Positions 1 through 10,010 of a DNA stretch of 64,000 nt are shown piece by piece; positions within the stretch are counted from its first letter, which is position 1; the number at the start of each line of letters is the position of its first letter. Made by a program: the position numbers and the translations under genes. This DNA comes from Brachycybe producta (lineage: Eukaryota; Arthropoda; Diplopoda; Playtdesmida; Andrognathidae). The notes beneath the pieces are model-generated. The model made no database searches. It was given only the letters and a program-made list of their open reading frames with translations, and was not told the DNA's origin. The stretch lies in assembly GCA_036925085.1 (NCBI GenBank), contig JAUPFP010000001.1:12921854-12985853 (forward strand), given 5' to 3'.

Positions 1-120
1 GTCTTTACACCAGAAGAAATTGCGGCGATAGAAAGAATTACCAAATTAAGAGCGGAAATCCGCGAAAAAGAAATTGAAATTCTTCAACTTCAGCTGATTT
101 TTAAAAATTTTATTTTTTGA
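1..120 (+). CDS. C-terminal end of an unidentified ORF (partial)
   Basis: An open frame enters from the left edge and runs 39 codons to a TGA at 118-120. The peptide is rich in Glu, Arg, Lys, Ile and Leu, with alternating charged and hydrophobic residues (for example IREKEIEILQLQ), so it looks like a short helical or coiled-coil tail. Base composition is less AT-rich than the poly-T DNA that follows, which supports real coding. It could be a gene of a neighbouring element or a host exon. The start lies outside the window and no family is recognised. Confidence 0.4.
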   Translation, partial: VFTPEEIAAIERITKLRAEIREKEIEILQLQLIFKNFIF

Positions 121-794
121 TTTCATTTTTTAACATTTTCCCACGTTAAACTGTTTTTTTTTTCTTCTTAAAAAATACAAACAAAAAATATTGTATTTTT
201 TTGAAAACCCCCCAAAAATATTTTTGCTTATTTTTGTAATTTTGCTGGTTTTTTTCTTTCTTAATCATTGTTTTTTTTGAAAAATAAAATAAATATATAT
301 AAACATTTATTTTTGTATGTCTTTTTTCTTCTTCTTATTTTAATAAAAAAACTTCACATGCTTACAGACTGTTTAATCATCAATTTGTTTTTAAAAATAA
401 GTATTTAATATTTTTTTAAAATACTTAACTATTTATTTCAATAAAAATATGTAATGTTCTTTGATTTTCTAATTTTTTTTAAAAATTAGCTAGTTTATGA
501 ATTTAAATTCACTTTAACTAAACACTTTAACTTTCACTTTAACAATTATTTTTGCAAGCAAATGTAAAGTAAATGCAGGCATCACGCATTAGTTTGGTTT
601 TGTGAATTTTTAAAATATTGAATACTATGCCTAGCTAGCAAATGTCTAGTATTTAACTGGTTTCTGGTTTTCATGCATTTTACATGACCTTGAGATAAAT
701 AATTACTAAATGGGTATCTTTCAATCTACTAATTATTAAAAATGATCCACTACTATACATCTTGTTGAAAAGTCGGTTCTCATATTTTCCAAGA
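121..794. other. AT-rich non-coding stretch
   Basis: The stretch is very AT-rich, with runs of T and A, and has no frame longer than chance. I see no gene, RNA or mobile-element terminus here. It may be the left flank or left arm of Polinton copy 1, but no terminal inverted repeat could be matched to the right side. Confidence 0.5.
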
Positions 795-1312
795 CCTTGG
801 ACCCGATAGTTATGAAAATGTCGACTTTAACAGCTGTTTTAAAAATAATTAACTGCTATTTTGTTTTCAAAACCTTGACCTAAACACTAAATTGATATCT
901 AACATCTGTCTTAAAATATTCTGTTACCCTGAGTCTTCATAAAATGATGACTCATATTTTTTAAAGCCTTGACCTAAATAGTTATGAAAATGGTATTTCT
1001 AACAGCTGTTTTAAAAATAATGTACTGCTATGAGACTTGTCAACATGTTGTTTCTCATAGTTTTCAAAACCTTGACTTAAATAATTACAAAATGCATGTC
1101 TAACAGCTGTTCTAAAATGTTGTATTGCTCTTGGCCTTGTTAACATGTTAGTTCCCACATTTTTTAATGCCTTGACCTAAATAGTTATGAAATTGGCATC
1201 TTTAACAGTTGGTCTAAACATGTTGCATTGCTGTAGGCCTTGCTAAAATGTTGGTTCTCACATTTATTGAAACCTTGACCTAAGCGTTGTAATATATTTC
1301 GATGCCTTGACC
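795..1312 (+). repeat. Degenerate ~100-bp tandem repeat
   Basis: The phrase CCTTGACCTAAAT or a close variant recurs at 795, 873, 967, 1070, 1170 and 1273. Each is followed by AACAGCTGTT-like and AACATGTT-like words. Spacing is 78, 94, 103, 100 and 103 bp. The units are well diverged, so the array is old. It lies just upstream of the Polinton ORF1 promoter region. From 1313 to 1634 no gene is seen. Confidence 0.7.
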
Positions 1313-1634
1313 TGAAGTTTCATAGGCTAAAATTACTTTATGATTTAACTATTGGCTAGTGATATATTCAAGGTTACAATTTTTGTATAAAAGTAGAGCA
1401 CATTTTACTTAAAACTCAGTATGCTCTGCAGCTCCAACTATTCATCACTATCTTTAAAGTTGGTCAGCCTCAAAGTTGTTCTTCAGTCATCTTTCGTGCT
1501 CAAAGCAGTTTCTTGTTTGTGAAACTTGTCAAGTATACTTATACACTTCAACTGAAAAAAACTTATATACTTCTATTGAAAAAAAAATTTGAAGTTTATT
1601 CAAGTTTATTTTCTAACTCAACATAAGCTTCAAT

Positions 1635-2200
1635 ATGCAAGACATCAGAGAAGTAATTGGTAAGCATTTTTAAACATTAAATATTTTTTTAAAAAAATGA
1701 GAAAAATCTGGCATGATTGGGTAGTGTTCATTTGTGACGGTGTAAATACTTCATAGAAAAAATACTGAGAAACAAAAATCTTGATAGACTTTACGGTTGA
1801 AAGTGAAGTAAGTGGCCCGAAGACTAAAAGGAAAGTCACTCCAAAAAACCAGGCTGCAAAACGTAAATCAAACATTGATAATGATGTGGGATCCTCAACC
1901 AATGTAAGCGAAGATGCAATCGCTGAATGGTTTGGACGTCATCTGAACAGATCGCAGGAAAAAAGCATAATACCAGATTTTACAGCTCACGAAACTCTCG
2001 AAATTGAGGACAATTGGAAGCTCTGGATTCTACAAGATTTGAGTAGTGAACAATGGTTTATTGATATTCGAAAATATAATATTGAAAATAAATACACAAA
2101 AGGCGCTTTTATCCCCATTCATATTTATCCTCAATTAATAACAAAACTCAAGCAGGTTCCTGCTTATTTGTCAAAGTTTGGGTTTGATTTTAAAAAATGA
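1635..2200 (+). CDS. Polinton ORF1, small basic protein, apparently spliced
   Basis: The frame is open from 1781 to 2200 but lacks an early ATG. An ATG at 1635 begins an 8-codon exon that ends at 1659, just before a GTAAGC donor. An acceptor AG at 1786-1787 restores the same frame, giving a protein of about 145 residues. The N-terminal third carries basic clusters (TKRKV, AAKRKS) like a nuclear localisation signal; the C-terminal part is conserved in Polinton copy 3 (22769-23090). The stop codon overlaps the polB start in ATGA. A role with the polymerase is inferred only from position and co-conservation; I recognise no domain. Confidence 0.6.
1660..1787 (+). other. Predicted 128-bp intron in ORF1
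   Basis: The donor GTAAGC sits at 1660-1665 and the acceptor TTGATAG ends at 1787. The intron is AT-rich. Removing it links the ATG exon to the long frame in phase, which explains why the long frame otherwise starts without ATG. Confidence 0.55.
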
Positions 2201-5200
2201 ATTGTTTTTTATGTGGGGAGCAAGATGACTCGATGGAACATTTCCTTCGTGTTCATGTAATTGGTACTAGTATAGAAAAATGTAACCTATGTAATTCTGA
2301 ATTTAATACAAAAATACAATGGCTAGATCATTTAAAAAATGTTCATGAAATAATTTTGCCAAATTCTTTTGTAATACATAAAACAGGGTTTGACGGTTTA
2401 CTAGTTACATTAAAACACATTAATGAGAATAATATTCATGACCCTAGAGTTTATTTTCAGCATATTTATTCTGATGTAATGAATTTGTTGCTGGGATGGT
2501 CTAAGTTTCAATTATGTTTACACATTCATTTTATTAAGCCAAAAATGATTTATGTTAACAATGAGCCAACAATAACTTACGAAACAAATGATTCTTATTT
2601 TTGTAGTAATATGAAACTCATTATGCATAATTCAGAAATAAAACAATATTTGCGAGAATGTGAAATGCAGATCTTAAGCGCTATAGAAACATTCATTAAT
2701 AGAGGTTCGGGTTGGGTAATTGATTCCATTGAAGATATTGATGTTAAAATTGGTAAATATAGACCATATAAAGGAGGGTGTTCTGGAAAACTTCCTGTTT
2801 CACTGAAAAATAAAAACTGCATTTTAAACGTTGTATCAAAAGATGCCAAGTGTTTTTTATGGAGTGTACTAGCCCATTTGTATTCAATAACTAGATCTAA
2901 CCATCCAAATAGAGTGAGTCACTATATGAAGCAAAAAAAAATACTGGATACATCCATGCTTGAATACCCAGTTGCCTTAAACCAGATATCAAAATTTGAA
3001 ATTGCAAATAATCTCAAAATTAATGTTTTTGGATACGATAAGTACATAGTTCCTCTACAGTTAAGTGACTCCAACTCAAATAGAGAAATTAATCTTCTAC
3101 TTCATGATAAATATTATTTTCTTATTCGAAATATTGCGCGATTAATGGGTCGTGATGGTTTAAACAAAAAATTTTTTTGTTATCGATGTTGTCAGGGTTT
3201 TAAAGTGGAAACTGCATTGGAAAGACATCGCCCCATGTGTGAAGAGCATAAATCAGCAAAAATTCGTTTACCGAACAAAGATAATTGTATTTTAAAATTT
3301 AACGAGTTTCATAAAGCATTGCGTTTCCCTTATGTGGCTTATTTTGACTTTGAAAGCATTATACGAAAAGTGAGTGGACCATCACAAAATCCTAGTACAT
3401 CTTATACAAAAAACATTCAGAAACACGAAGCTTGCTCATATTCTTATGCTATCATTGACTATCACGGCAAAGTTGTAGCCCATGAATGTAAAATATCTAC
3501 AGATCCTGCTTATGAACTCATTATTGCCTTAAGAGAGAAAGCCAGTGTATTGTTGAAATCAGCACCGATAGAGCCTATGATAATGACGAATGAAGATGAA
3601 GAAAATTTCCGCAAAGCGACCCATTGCTATGCTTGTAATACGGAGTTTAATGAGTTCATTACAGGTAAAGTAAGAGATCATGATCACCATCTCCCAGGAA
3701 ACAATTACAGAGGAGCAACCTGTTTTAGTTGTAATGCCACCATGCGTGATCGTTCGTATATGCTATGTTTTGCTCATTGTTTACGGTCATATGATGAGCA
3801 TTTCATCATTAAAGCCCTCAGTAAGATTAAAACAGAAAAGCCCATTAACATCATTCCACTGAATATTCAACGATATACGAGTTTCATCGTTGATGATCTT
3901 GTGTTTTTGGATAGTTTTCAGTTCTTGTCCGCCCCATTAGCAACCCTCGCTCAAAACCTTCCTAAAGAAAAATTTAATTGTGTTTCATGGTTTTTCAAAG
4001 ACCCTTCAAAAATAGATCTAATGACACAAAAAAGATCTTTTCCATTGGATGATTTCTCAAAATTTGATGAAGTGGGTATTCCCCATAAAGACTGTTTCAA
4101 CAATACACTGAACGAAGAAGTGATCTCTGATAAAGATTACGAGCACGTAAAAAAGGTGTGGGAGACATTCGAATGTGAAACTTTAGGTGATTATCATGAT
4201 ATTTACTTAAGAAGCGATTGTCTCATTTTGGCGGATGTTTTTGAAAATTTCCGAACTATTTCTTTTAAAAGTTTTGGACTAGATCCCACGCATTATTTCT
4301 CTTTGCCCATGTATGCCTGGTCCGCCGCTTTGAAATACACAGAAGTTGAGTTGGAGCTACTTACGGATTATGATATGCACTTATTTATCGAAAAAGGTAT
4401 TCGCGGAGGTGTTTCTGTCGCCAGCCACAGATACACAAAAGCGAACAATCCCTATCTAAATGATTACGATCCATCTAAGCCTAAATCTTATTTAGCCTAT
4501 TGGGACTACAATTCCTTGTATGCTACGGCGATGTGCGAACCCATGCCCATGAAAGATTTTCGTAGGTTAGATGAAAATGAGATCAAAACTTTCGACATTC
4601 ATTCCATAAATTCAGATGACAAACAAGGATACATATTAGAAGTGGATCATAGTGACTACCCTCTTTGTCCAGAAAGACTCGATATTCACCTCGATATGCT
4701 ATCCCCTTATGCTAAAGACCTTCTAAAAAAAGTAAAAGGAAAAGAACCCAAAAACTACAAGACAAAGAAACTCGCACCAAATCTTTATCATAAGAAAAAT
4801 TATGTTATTCATGCTAGAAATTTACAATGCTACGTAAACCTGGGGATGAAATTAATCAAAATTCATCGTGTTCTTTCTTTTACCCAAGGCAAGTGGTTAA
4901 AACCCTATATAAAATTTAATATCGCCATGCGTAAGTTGGCAAAAGATGACTTCGAAAAAGATTTTTTCAAATTAATGAATAACGCTGTTTTTGGGAAAAC
5001 GATGGAAGATCAGAGAAAAAAAATGAATGCAGAACTCGTTAATGAACCAGAACGATGCCTAAAATTACTCAGTAAAGCAAACCTAGATTCATTTCACATT
5101 ATCGACAAGAACCTCACTGTTTTTAAAATGAAAAAATGGTCCATCTATTTTAACAAACCACTCTACACAGGTTTTACTGTACTAGAAATTTCAAAGTTGT

Positions 5201-5742
5201 TCATGTATGAATTTTATTATTATGTTCTGAAATCAAATTATCCAGGAAATAGATTGAAATTATTGTATACTGATACGGATAGTTTCATCATGCACATTGA
5301 AACTAAAGATCTGTACCATGACATGCAGCATTACCAGTTTCATTTGGATACGAGTGACTATCCGAAAAGTCACTTTTTGTACTCTCTTAAATACAAAAAA
5401 GTCATGGGAAAATTTAAAGATGAAATGAATGGTGAACCTATCTCAGAATTTGTAGGCTTAAAATCGAAAATGCATTCTGTCCTATTAAATAGCCGTAAGC
5501 ATAAATGCAAAGCTAAAGGTATTAAGAAGCAGATTGTAAAATCACACTTCAATCATGATATGTACGTTGAATCTTTGCATAAATATATCCCGAATAGGGT
5601 GATTCAAAGACAAATCTTGTCAAAAATGCATGACATGTACACTCTAGAAGTGAACAAAATAAGTCTCACTGCCTTCGATGATAAACGTTATATCGAGAAT
5701 GATGGAATTACTACCCTTGCTTATGGTTACTATTCAATTTAA
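2197..5742 (+). CDS. polB: Protein-primed family B DNA polymerase, intact
   Basis: The 1181-residue ORF replicates the Polinton genome by protein priming. Two C2H2 fingers lie at residues 3-20 and 29-50, followed by a domain around C219-Y306 and a third zinc cluster near 323-350. Exonuclease motifs are D384/E386 (YFDFES), D533 (RSYDEHF) and Y670/D674 (YLRSD). An HNH/endonuclease VII-like insert with C477 and RDHDHH (about 493-498) interrupts the exonuclease domain. Polymerase motif A is YWDYNSLY (D770), motif B is NNAVFGKT (about 928-935), and motif C is YTDTDS (1024-1029). All catalytic acids are present and the frame has no stop, unlike most genes in the block. The start overlaps the ORF1 stop by four bases (ATGA), suggesting coupled translation. 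Confidence 0.95.
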   Translation: MNCFLCGEQDDSMEHFLRVHVIGTSIEKCNLCNSEFNTKIQWLDHLKNVHEIILPNSFVIHKTGFDGLLVTLKHINENNIHDPRVYFQHIYSDVMNLLLGWSKFQLCLHIHFIKPKMIYVNNEPTITYETNDSYFCSNMKLIMHNSEIKQYLRECEMQILSAIETFINRGSGWVIDSIEDIDVKIGKYRPYKGGCSGKLPVSLKNKNCILNVVSKDAKCFLWSVLAHLYSITRSNHPNRVSHYMKQKKILDTSMLEYPVALNQISKFEIANNLKINVFGYDKYIVPLQLSDSNSNREINLLLHDKYYFLIRNIARLMGRDGLNKKFFCYRCCQGFKVETALERHRPMCEEHKSAKIRLPNKDNCILKFNEFHKALRFPYVAYFDFESIIRKVSGPSQNPSTSYTKNIQKHEACSYSYAIIDYHGKVVAHECKISTDPAYELIIALREKASVLLKSAPIEPMIMTNEDEENFRKATHCYACNTEFNEFITGKVRDHDHHLPGNNYRGATCFSCNATMRDRSYMLCFAHCLRSYDEHFIIKALSKIKTEKPINIIPLNIQRYTSFIVDDLVFLDSFQFLSAPLATLAQNLPKEKFNCVSWFFKDPSKIDLMTQKRSFPLDDFSKFDEVGIPHKDCFNNTLNEEVISDKDYEHVKKVWETFECETLGDYHDIYLRSDCLILADVFENFRTISFKSFGLDPTHYFSLPMYAWSAALKYTEVELELLTDYDMHLFIEKGIRGGVSVASHRYTKANNPYLNDYDPSKPKSYLAYWDYNSLYATAMCEPMPMKDFRRLDENEIKTFDIHSINSDDKQGYILEVDHSDYPLCPERLDIHLDMLSPYAKDLLKKVKGKEPKNYKTKKLAPNLYHKKNYVIHARNLQCYVNLGMKLIKIHRVLSFTQGKWLKPYIKFNIAMRKLAKDDFEKDFFKLMNNAVFGKTMEDQRKKMNAELVNEPERCLKLLSKANLDSFHIIDKNLTVFKMKKWSIYFNKPLYTGFTVLEISKLFMYEFYYYVLKSNYPGNRLKLLYTDTDSFIMHIETKDLYHDMQHYQFHLDTSDYPKSHFLYSLKYKKVMGKFKDEMNGEPISEFVGLKSKMHSVLLNSRKHKCKAKGIKKQIVKSHFNHDMYVESLHKYIPNRVIQRQILSKMHDMYTLEVNKISLTAFDDKRYIENDGITTLAYGYYSI

Positions 5743-5773
5743 ACTAAATTTTCTTATTATAGAACCCACAATA

Positions 5774-6187
5774 ATGATTAGGAAATTAAGCGATGCATGT
5801 GTCAATCCGAAGAAAATGAATCTGGGTGATGCCGGATATGATTTGTATTCTGTCGTGGATTGTACCGTCAAACCTGGTGATAGGATACTCTGTGCGACAG
5901 ACTTATCCCTCGCTTTACCGTATACTTGTTAAGGCCGAATTGCGCCGAGATCGGGTCCTGCGCTTCATTTTGGCATTGATGTTTTGGCTGGAGTCATTGA
6001 TTCCAGCTATAGGGGCAGTATCGATGTTATGTTAATAAATTTTGGAACTCATGATTTTACAATTAAAAAAGGGGATAGAATTGCACAAATAATTTTTGAG
6101 AAAATATATCCTGATGTAAAATTTGTTGAGGGTGAACTTTCACAAAGCACACGTGGTAATTTTGGTTTTGGCTCTACCGGAAAATAA
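5774..6187 (+). pseudogene. dut: dUTPase with one in-frame TAA
   Basis: This is a trimeric-type dUTPase, which hydrolyses dUTP and keeps uracil out of newly made DNA. GDAGYDLYS (motif 1) is encoded near the start; APRSG (motif 2), GVIDSSYRG (motif 3), KGDRIAQII (motif 4) and [10 protein letters not shown] (motif 5) follow in the same frame. A TAA at 5930-5932 interrupts the gene between motifs 1 and 2, and no frameshift is needed. It follows polB by 31 bp on the same strand. Copies 2 and 3 also carry a dUTPase next to polB, so the gene is a stable member of this lineage. Confidence 0.9.
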
Positions 6188-6377
6188 AAAAAATAATCAA
6201 ATGTATTCATATATTTTATTCACAAATGTTTATATAACAACTTTACATATGATGAACTATATAATAACTACATATAACTAACTAATAACTACATAAAACT
6301 AAACATTATTCAAATTATATAATACCATATTAATGTTTATTCTGTACTTAAATGTCAAATGTTTAATAAAATTGCAA

Positions 6378-6848
6378 TTAAAAAGCATACAATGGTAAAT
6401 ATTTCTTTAGACTATAATTAATAAATTCGTGAACAATTTTATCATTTTGTAAATAATTGCGGCGATGAAATACAGAAACGATACTCTTCATAGGTACATT
6501 AGAAAATCTTAAAATAGAATAGAAAATACAATATTGGCCACATACAGCCGTTCTCGAATGTTGGAGTCTACGTGCATTGTAAGTCCAAGATAGACTGTTG
6601 TTTGATATAAACTGATTTATCTCAACTATAAATGGCTTCATTCCGTAACTGTCGAAATATTCAGCCATCCCATTATTAAAATAAATAGTGATCCAGTGAG
6701 ATTCAGGCTCCGACCGTGCATCCAGATTAACGATATAAAGTTTATGATTCACTCTAAAAGGAAGTTGGTCCCGTGCAAATACACCGGCAAACACAAAACG
6801 CGTGGCGGGATGATGAAATAATAAATATTCCAGTTGACTAGAATCCAT
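6378..6848 (-). CDS. Adenain-like cysteine protease
   Basis: A 156-residue protein of the adenovirus-protease/Ulp1 type, expected to mature virion proteins. The candidate triad is visible in order: His in ESHW, Asp in EYFDSYG, and Cys in VCGQYC. Length fits Polinton proteases. The ATG lies one base after the MCP stop (TAAAATG), so it is the last gene of the minus-strand block. The frame is uninterrupted. Copy 2 has a decayed version at 47392-47836. Confidence 0.85.
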   Translation of the reverse strand: MDSSQLEYLLFHHPATRFVFAGVFARDQLPFRVNHKLYIVNLDARSEPESHWITIYFNNGMAEYFDSYGMKPFIVEINQFISNNSLSWTYNARRLQHSRTAVCGQYCIFYSILRFSNVPMKSIVSVFHRRNYLQNDKIVHEFINYSLKKYLPLYAF

Positions 6849-6849
6849 T

Positions 6850-8177
6850 TTAATAATCTATGATAACATTGCGATGATGATCCACTTCGATGATGGACTG
6901 GTAGATGGAATAAACGATAACATTCACCGTTGTGTTCAGCGGATTTTTAAATTTCATATTGAGACGTAAAGATCCATTTTTACTCAAAGTTGAAATGGGA
7001 TCCTGATAGAGCACTTTGATCATTGGTGAGATCGAAGGCATAAAGAGAATAGCCGTTTTTAAATTCATCGAACGTCACATCTACACCATCTGTGCCATAA
7101 TACTTGCGGCAGGCATAAAATAGCTGCTGATAAAGATGACCGTATTCTTTCGTACTGAAATTTGGACTGAACTGTATTCCCGGAAACTGGGAACCATCCA
7201 CCTGCAGCTCGAGAAAACTGAGGTCCTTGTAATGAAAATGAAAAGGATTCTTTTTTAAATTTCCAGCACGTGCATCACTATCAACGAGTCCGATCATAAC
7301 GAAACTCGGTAATATGCCATTACAAATGTTGATGTTAATGTCGTGGCCACCACTCGGTTCGCTGAAAGTTGTGCATTTGATTCAATTGATGGGATAAATA
7401 AAATTAGACTTCAATGACTGCTCAATATGCGTTTTTACGATAGATGGATTAGGCACCACTTTTCGTACATAGAGGGTAGCAGATCTAATATCCACTTTGT
7501 AATCATTTTTGTCACTATCAGGCCTCAGTAAACAAAAGGTATCTTTTTGACGAATTAATTTAATGGAGAGATCGAGCATATTAGGTAAGAGCCGCCCCTG
7601 ATGAAAAATATCTCCGTGAAGACGTCCCGCACATATCCATAATAGCACTCGCTTTTGATCTTTCGAAGCGCTGTGCCAATCCATCTGCTGGATCGGCGGT
7701 GGATGGTTTACGATCTTTAAAGGCAGCGATGGTGTCTTTGTAGAACATCTCGAGAGATAAATAAGGTTTATTCCCGGTGTTTTCGCTGCATAGAAGGGTC
7801 GTTAAATAAGCTTTATATCCGTAATCGTGATCGATGGAACTTATAATTGCATGCCCGAGAGTAATCGTAATTTCACTAAAAAGTGAGTGAAAAAAACCAT
7901 TTACAGGCGTGACTTCGCAAGTAGCATCCAATGGTTTTCCGTCCGCTTTTAAAATTCTTGCCTTCACATTCAGGTAAATATCAGAAGGATCTATGTATTC
8001 ATCGGCATTTCCCATGATATTAAACTCTATCGTATTTTGGTCTTCGATACTGTTCACGGGGTGGTATTCCTTAACGCAGTCATCCCGATTACTCGTTTGC
8101 GTCGCAGGCATGGTAAAAATATCCAACTCACAACTCATCCCGGCCCCCGAGTCATGATGTACGAGAAAGCCGCTCAT
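6850..8177 (-). pseudogene. Major capsid protein gene (double-jelly-roll type), broken
   Basis: About 440 codons match by position and sequence style the hexon-like MCP of Polintons. The first frame (8177 to about 7620) contains MGNADEYIDPSDIYLNVKA. The gene then shifts frame near 7624, carries an in-frame TGA at 7382-7384, and shifts again near 7020-7030 before the last 60 codons. Copy 2 has CGA where copy 1 has that TGA. It sits 2 bp after the pVI-like gene and 1 bp before the protease gene. Full-length capsid protein cannot be made from this copy without several recoding events. The fold is inferred from family context, not computed. Confidence 0.8.
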
Positions 8178-8179
8178 GT

Positions 8180-8671
8180 TTATAGGAGATTCACGAAATT
8201 GCTAGTTTTTCTTTTTTTACCCGAAGCTTTCTTTGTCGCGCTTTTTCTTTTCTTAGCGACTTTCTTCTTCGACGCTTTCCTTTTCACTGTACGCTTCGTA
8301 CTGGCCACGGTTCTTCTATTTCCAGATGTTTTAGTGGTTTTCCGGCGCTTAGCTCCACCTGTCATTGTCTTCAAAAATTCATGCCCAGCTTCCGTTCCAC
8401 GCCTTTTTAAGGCACTTTTGAAAGATTCCCCCGCTTCAATATCGGATACGACGTTAGTTCCAGACTTTAACAACTGCTTACTCGCTGAAAGGGCTCCTTT
8501 TTTCAAAAAAGGGATCACGAAACGATATAACGAAGAAAAAAATCCGTGTCCCCGCTCATATTGAGATCCCACAAAGATGGGCAAAGAAGATCCAATTTGT
8601 TTATAATTATAACACGGATCAGACGCTGATCCACAATAGTAAGGTACCCTCAATTGTGAAAAATGGAACAC
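8180..8671 (-). CDS. pVI/pX-like minor capsid protein, basic tail
   Basis: The 163-residue ORF is uninterrupted. The N-terminal half has a glycine-rich amphipathic part (PIFVGSQYERGHGF) followed by FLKKGALSASKQLLKSG. The C-terminal half is a long Lys/Arg/Ser/Thr tail (KRKASKKKVAKKRKSATKK) suited to binding DNA. Similar proteins lie between the penton-like gene and MCP in other Polintons and are compared with adenovirus pVI/pX. Its start overlaps the end of the penton-like gene by 22 nt. Copy 2 has a decayed version at 49085-49570. Confidence 0.7.
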   Translation of the reverse strand: MFHFSQLRVPYYCGSASDPCYNYKQIGSSLPIFVGSQYERGHGFFSSLYRFVIPFLKKGALSASKQLLKSGTNVVSDIEAGESFKSALKRRGTEAGHEFLKTMTGGAKRRKTTKTSGNRRTVASTKRTVKRKASKKKVAKKRKSATKKASGKKRKTSNFVNLL

Positions 8672-10010
8672 GGACGAAAATGAACTGTGGCTATCACTAC
8701 GTCTCCACTGGTAAATAAAATTTTACGTCCAAAGACATCGCTTATACGCACTTCGATACTATGTATACTATCACGTGATACTCTTTTGTACTGTAGTTGA
8801 TTGTAGATTTTGGTAACTCTCATTCCATCAGAATCTTGAAGATGAACGGGCCTCAATAAAGGTGAAAGTATATCCCCCACTGGCTGGTACTCGATGCAGT
8901 CGATATACACGAATAAGGAATGAATATCACGCTGAATATCCGAAAGAAAGTCGGCCACCCTAATAATGGGAAGTTCCGACGTATTGCTAAGATAGTCCTC
9001 TTGAAACCCGAGCATTCTTTGTATTTTTTCGGAGAATTGAATGCTGGAACTGGGTTGAACGGTAACATCTACACGTGACGTTGTATTCCGATATTTGAAC
9101 CAAAGATTCTTTTCACTATTTAATCTCGGATTCGCGATATTCTCCATTCGTGTTTTGCTTTCTAACAACTGCTGATGATAATCTTTCATATTTTGTAGAT
9201 CTTGTTTTGACTTGGCTAAATTTTCTTTTTTTCGTCATACGAGGACTTTAAAATATTGTAATTAAATTCATTCCCTTCTTTTTGTAAACAAACTGGATTG
9301 ATGAGTTTATCTTTGGCATCTTTATCGCCGGTCTTCTTTTTTTGTTCGTCCTGTAGCTTTTGTTGTAAGACATTAACAAGACGCTGAATGGCTTCGTCCC
9401 TTTTTCCATCGGGTCCAGGTATGAGGATTTTTTGATGTTGTAATTCTTTATCGAGATCGTTTATTTTGTTTTGATATTCCGTTTGACTGGTATTCTTATC
9501 CTTAACGAGATTCTGATAGTTGGTGCGTGATTCTTCGCACGTTTTGAACATGACATTCACATTGTCCACGGTTGTTTGCAGACTGGCTTCTTCTATTACC
9601 ATATTTTCTTCCTCTTTGTTTATATTAGATGTAGATTTGTCTATTTTTTTAATCAACTCATTTTTGTTCGATTGAATCGAAGGATGCCTCAAATAAAGGG
9701 GCCCGAAATATTCATCGATATGAGAGTTGATGGCATTCACGAGAAAACCGGGAGAATGGTACGCCCCGCTAGGAACGCTAATGCTTAGACTCCTTTCCAA
9801 ATCTCTGATAATAATTTCGCCTTCCTTTTGATCCGCGATCTTTAACCAGGTACGCGAAAAATGAATCTCAGCCAAGGCGACTTCGTAATCTCCAGTAATT
9901 TCGATGGATTTTGGAAGTTTCACGGTGTAATTCATTAAAGTGTTGTCCGGATAATATTTCATACTGCTATTACTCGGCAGTGTCACGTAAAAGTCTTGAG
10001 GCTCGGTCAT
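8650..10010 (-). CDS. Penton-like minor capsid protein in two frames
   Basis: The first frame (10010-9216, 264 aa) starts with DFYVTLPSNSSMKYYPDNT, a signature I associate with the Polinton minor capsid/penton-like protein. It continues into a long charged coiled-coil insert (about residues 110-230) and ends at a TAG. The second frame (from about 9225 down to 8650) carries the conserved C-terminal half, with VYIDCIEYQPVGDILSPLLR and VVIATVHFR. The two are joined by a -1 shift exactly at an A-AAA-AAG heptamer at 9225-9231. Copy 2 keeps the same heptamer and the same frame break. Either this is programmed frameshifting or both copies inherited one old mutation. The start overlaps the integrase stop in ATGA. 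Confidence 0.7.
9225..9231 (-). promoter_or_regulatory. Candidate -1 ribosomal slippery heptamer AAAAAAG
   Basis: Read on the minus strand, the zero frame is GAA AAA AAG, giving the A AAA AAG heptamer. A one-base backward slip opens the downstream C-terminal frame directly. The same seven bases, in the same phase, occur in Polinton copy 2 at 50125-50131. I could not test for a downstream pseudoknot. Confidence 0.5.

Noticed and set aside
8037-8564. 175-residue plus-strand frame opposite the pVI-like gene
   Set aside because: Antisense shadow of the Lys-rich tail (poly-Phe/Leu/Val); the minus strand has the conserved gene.
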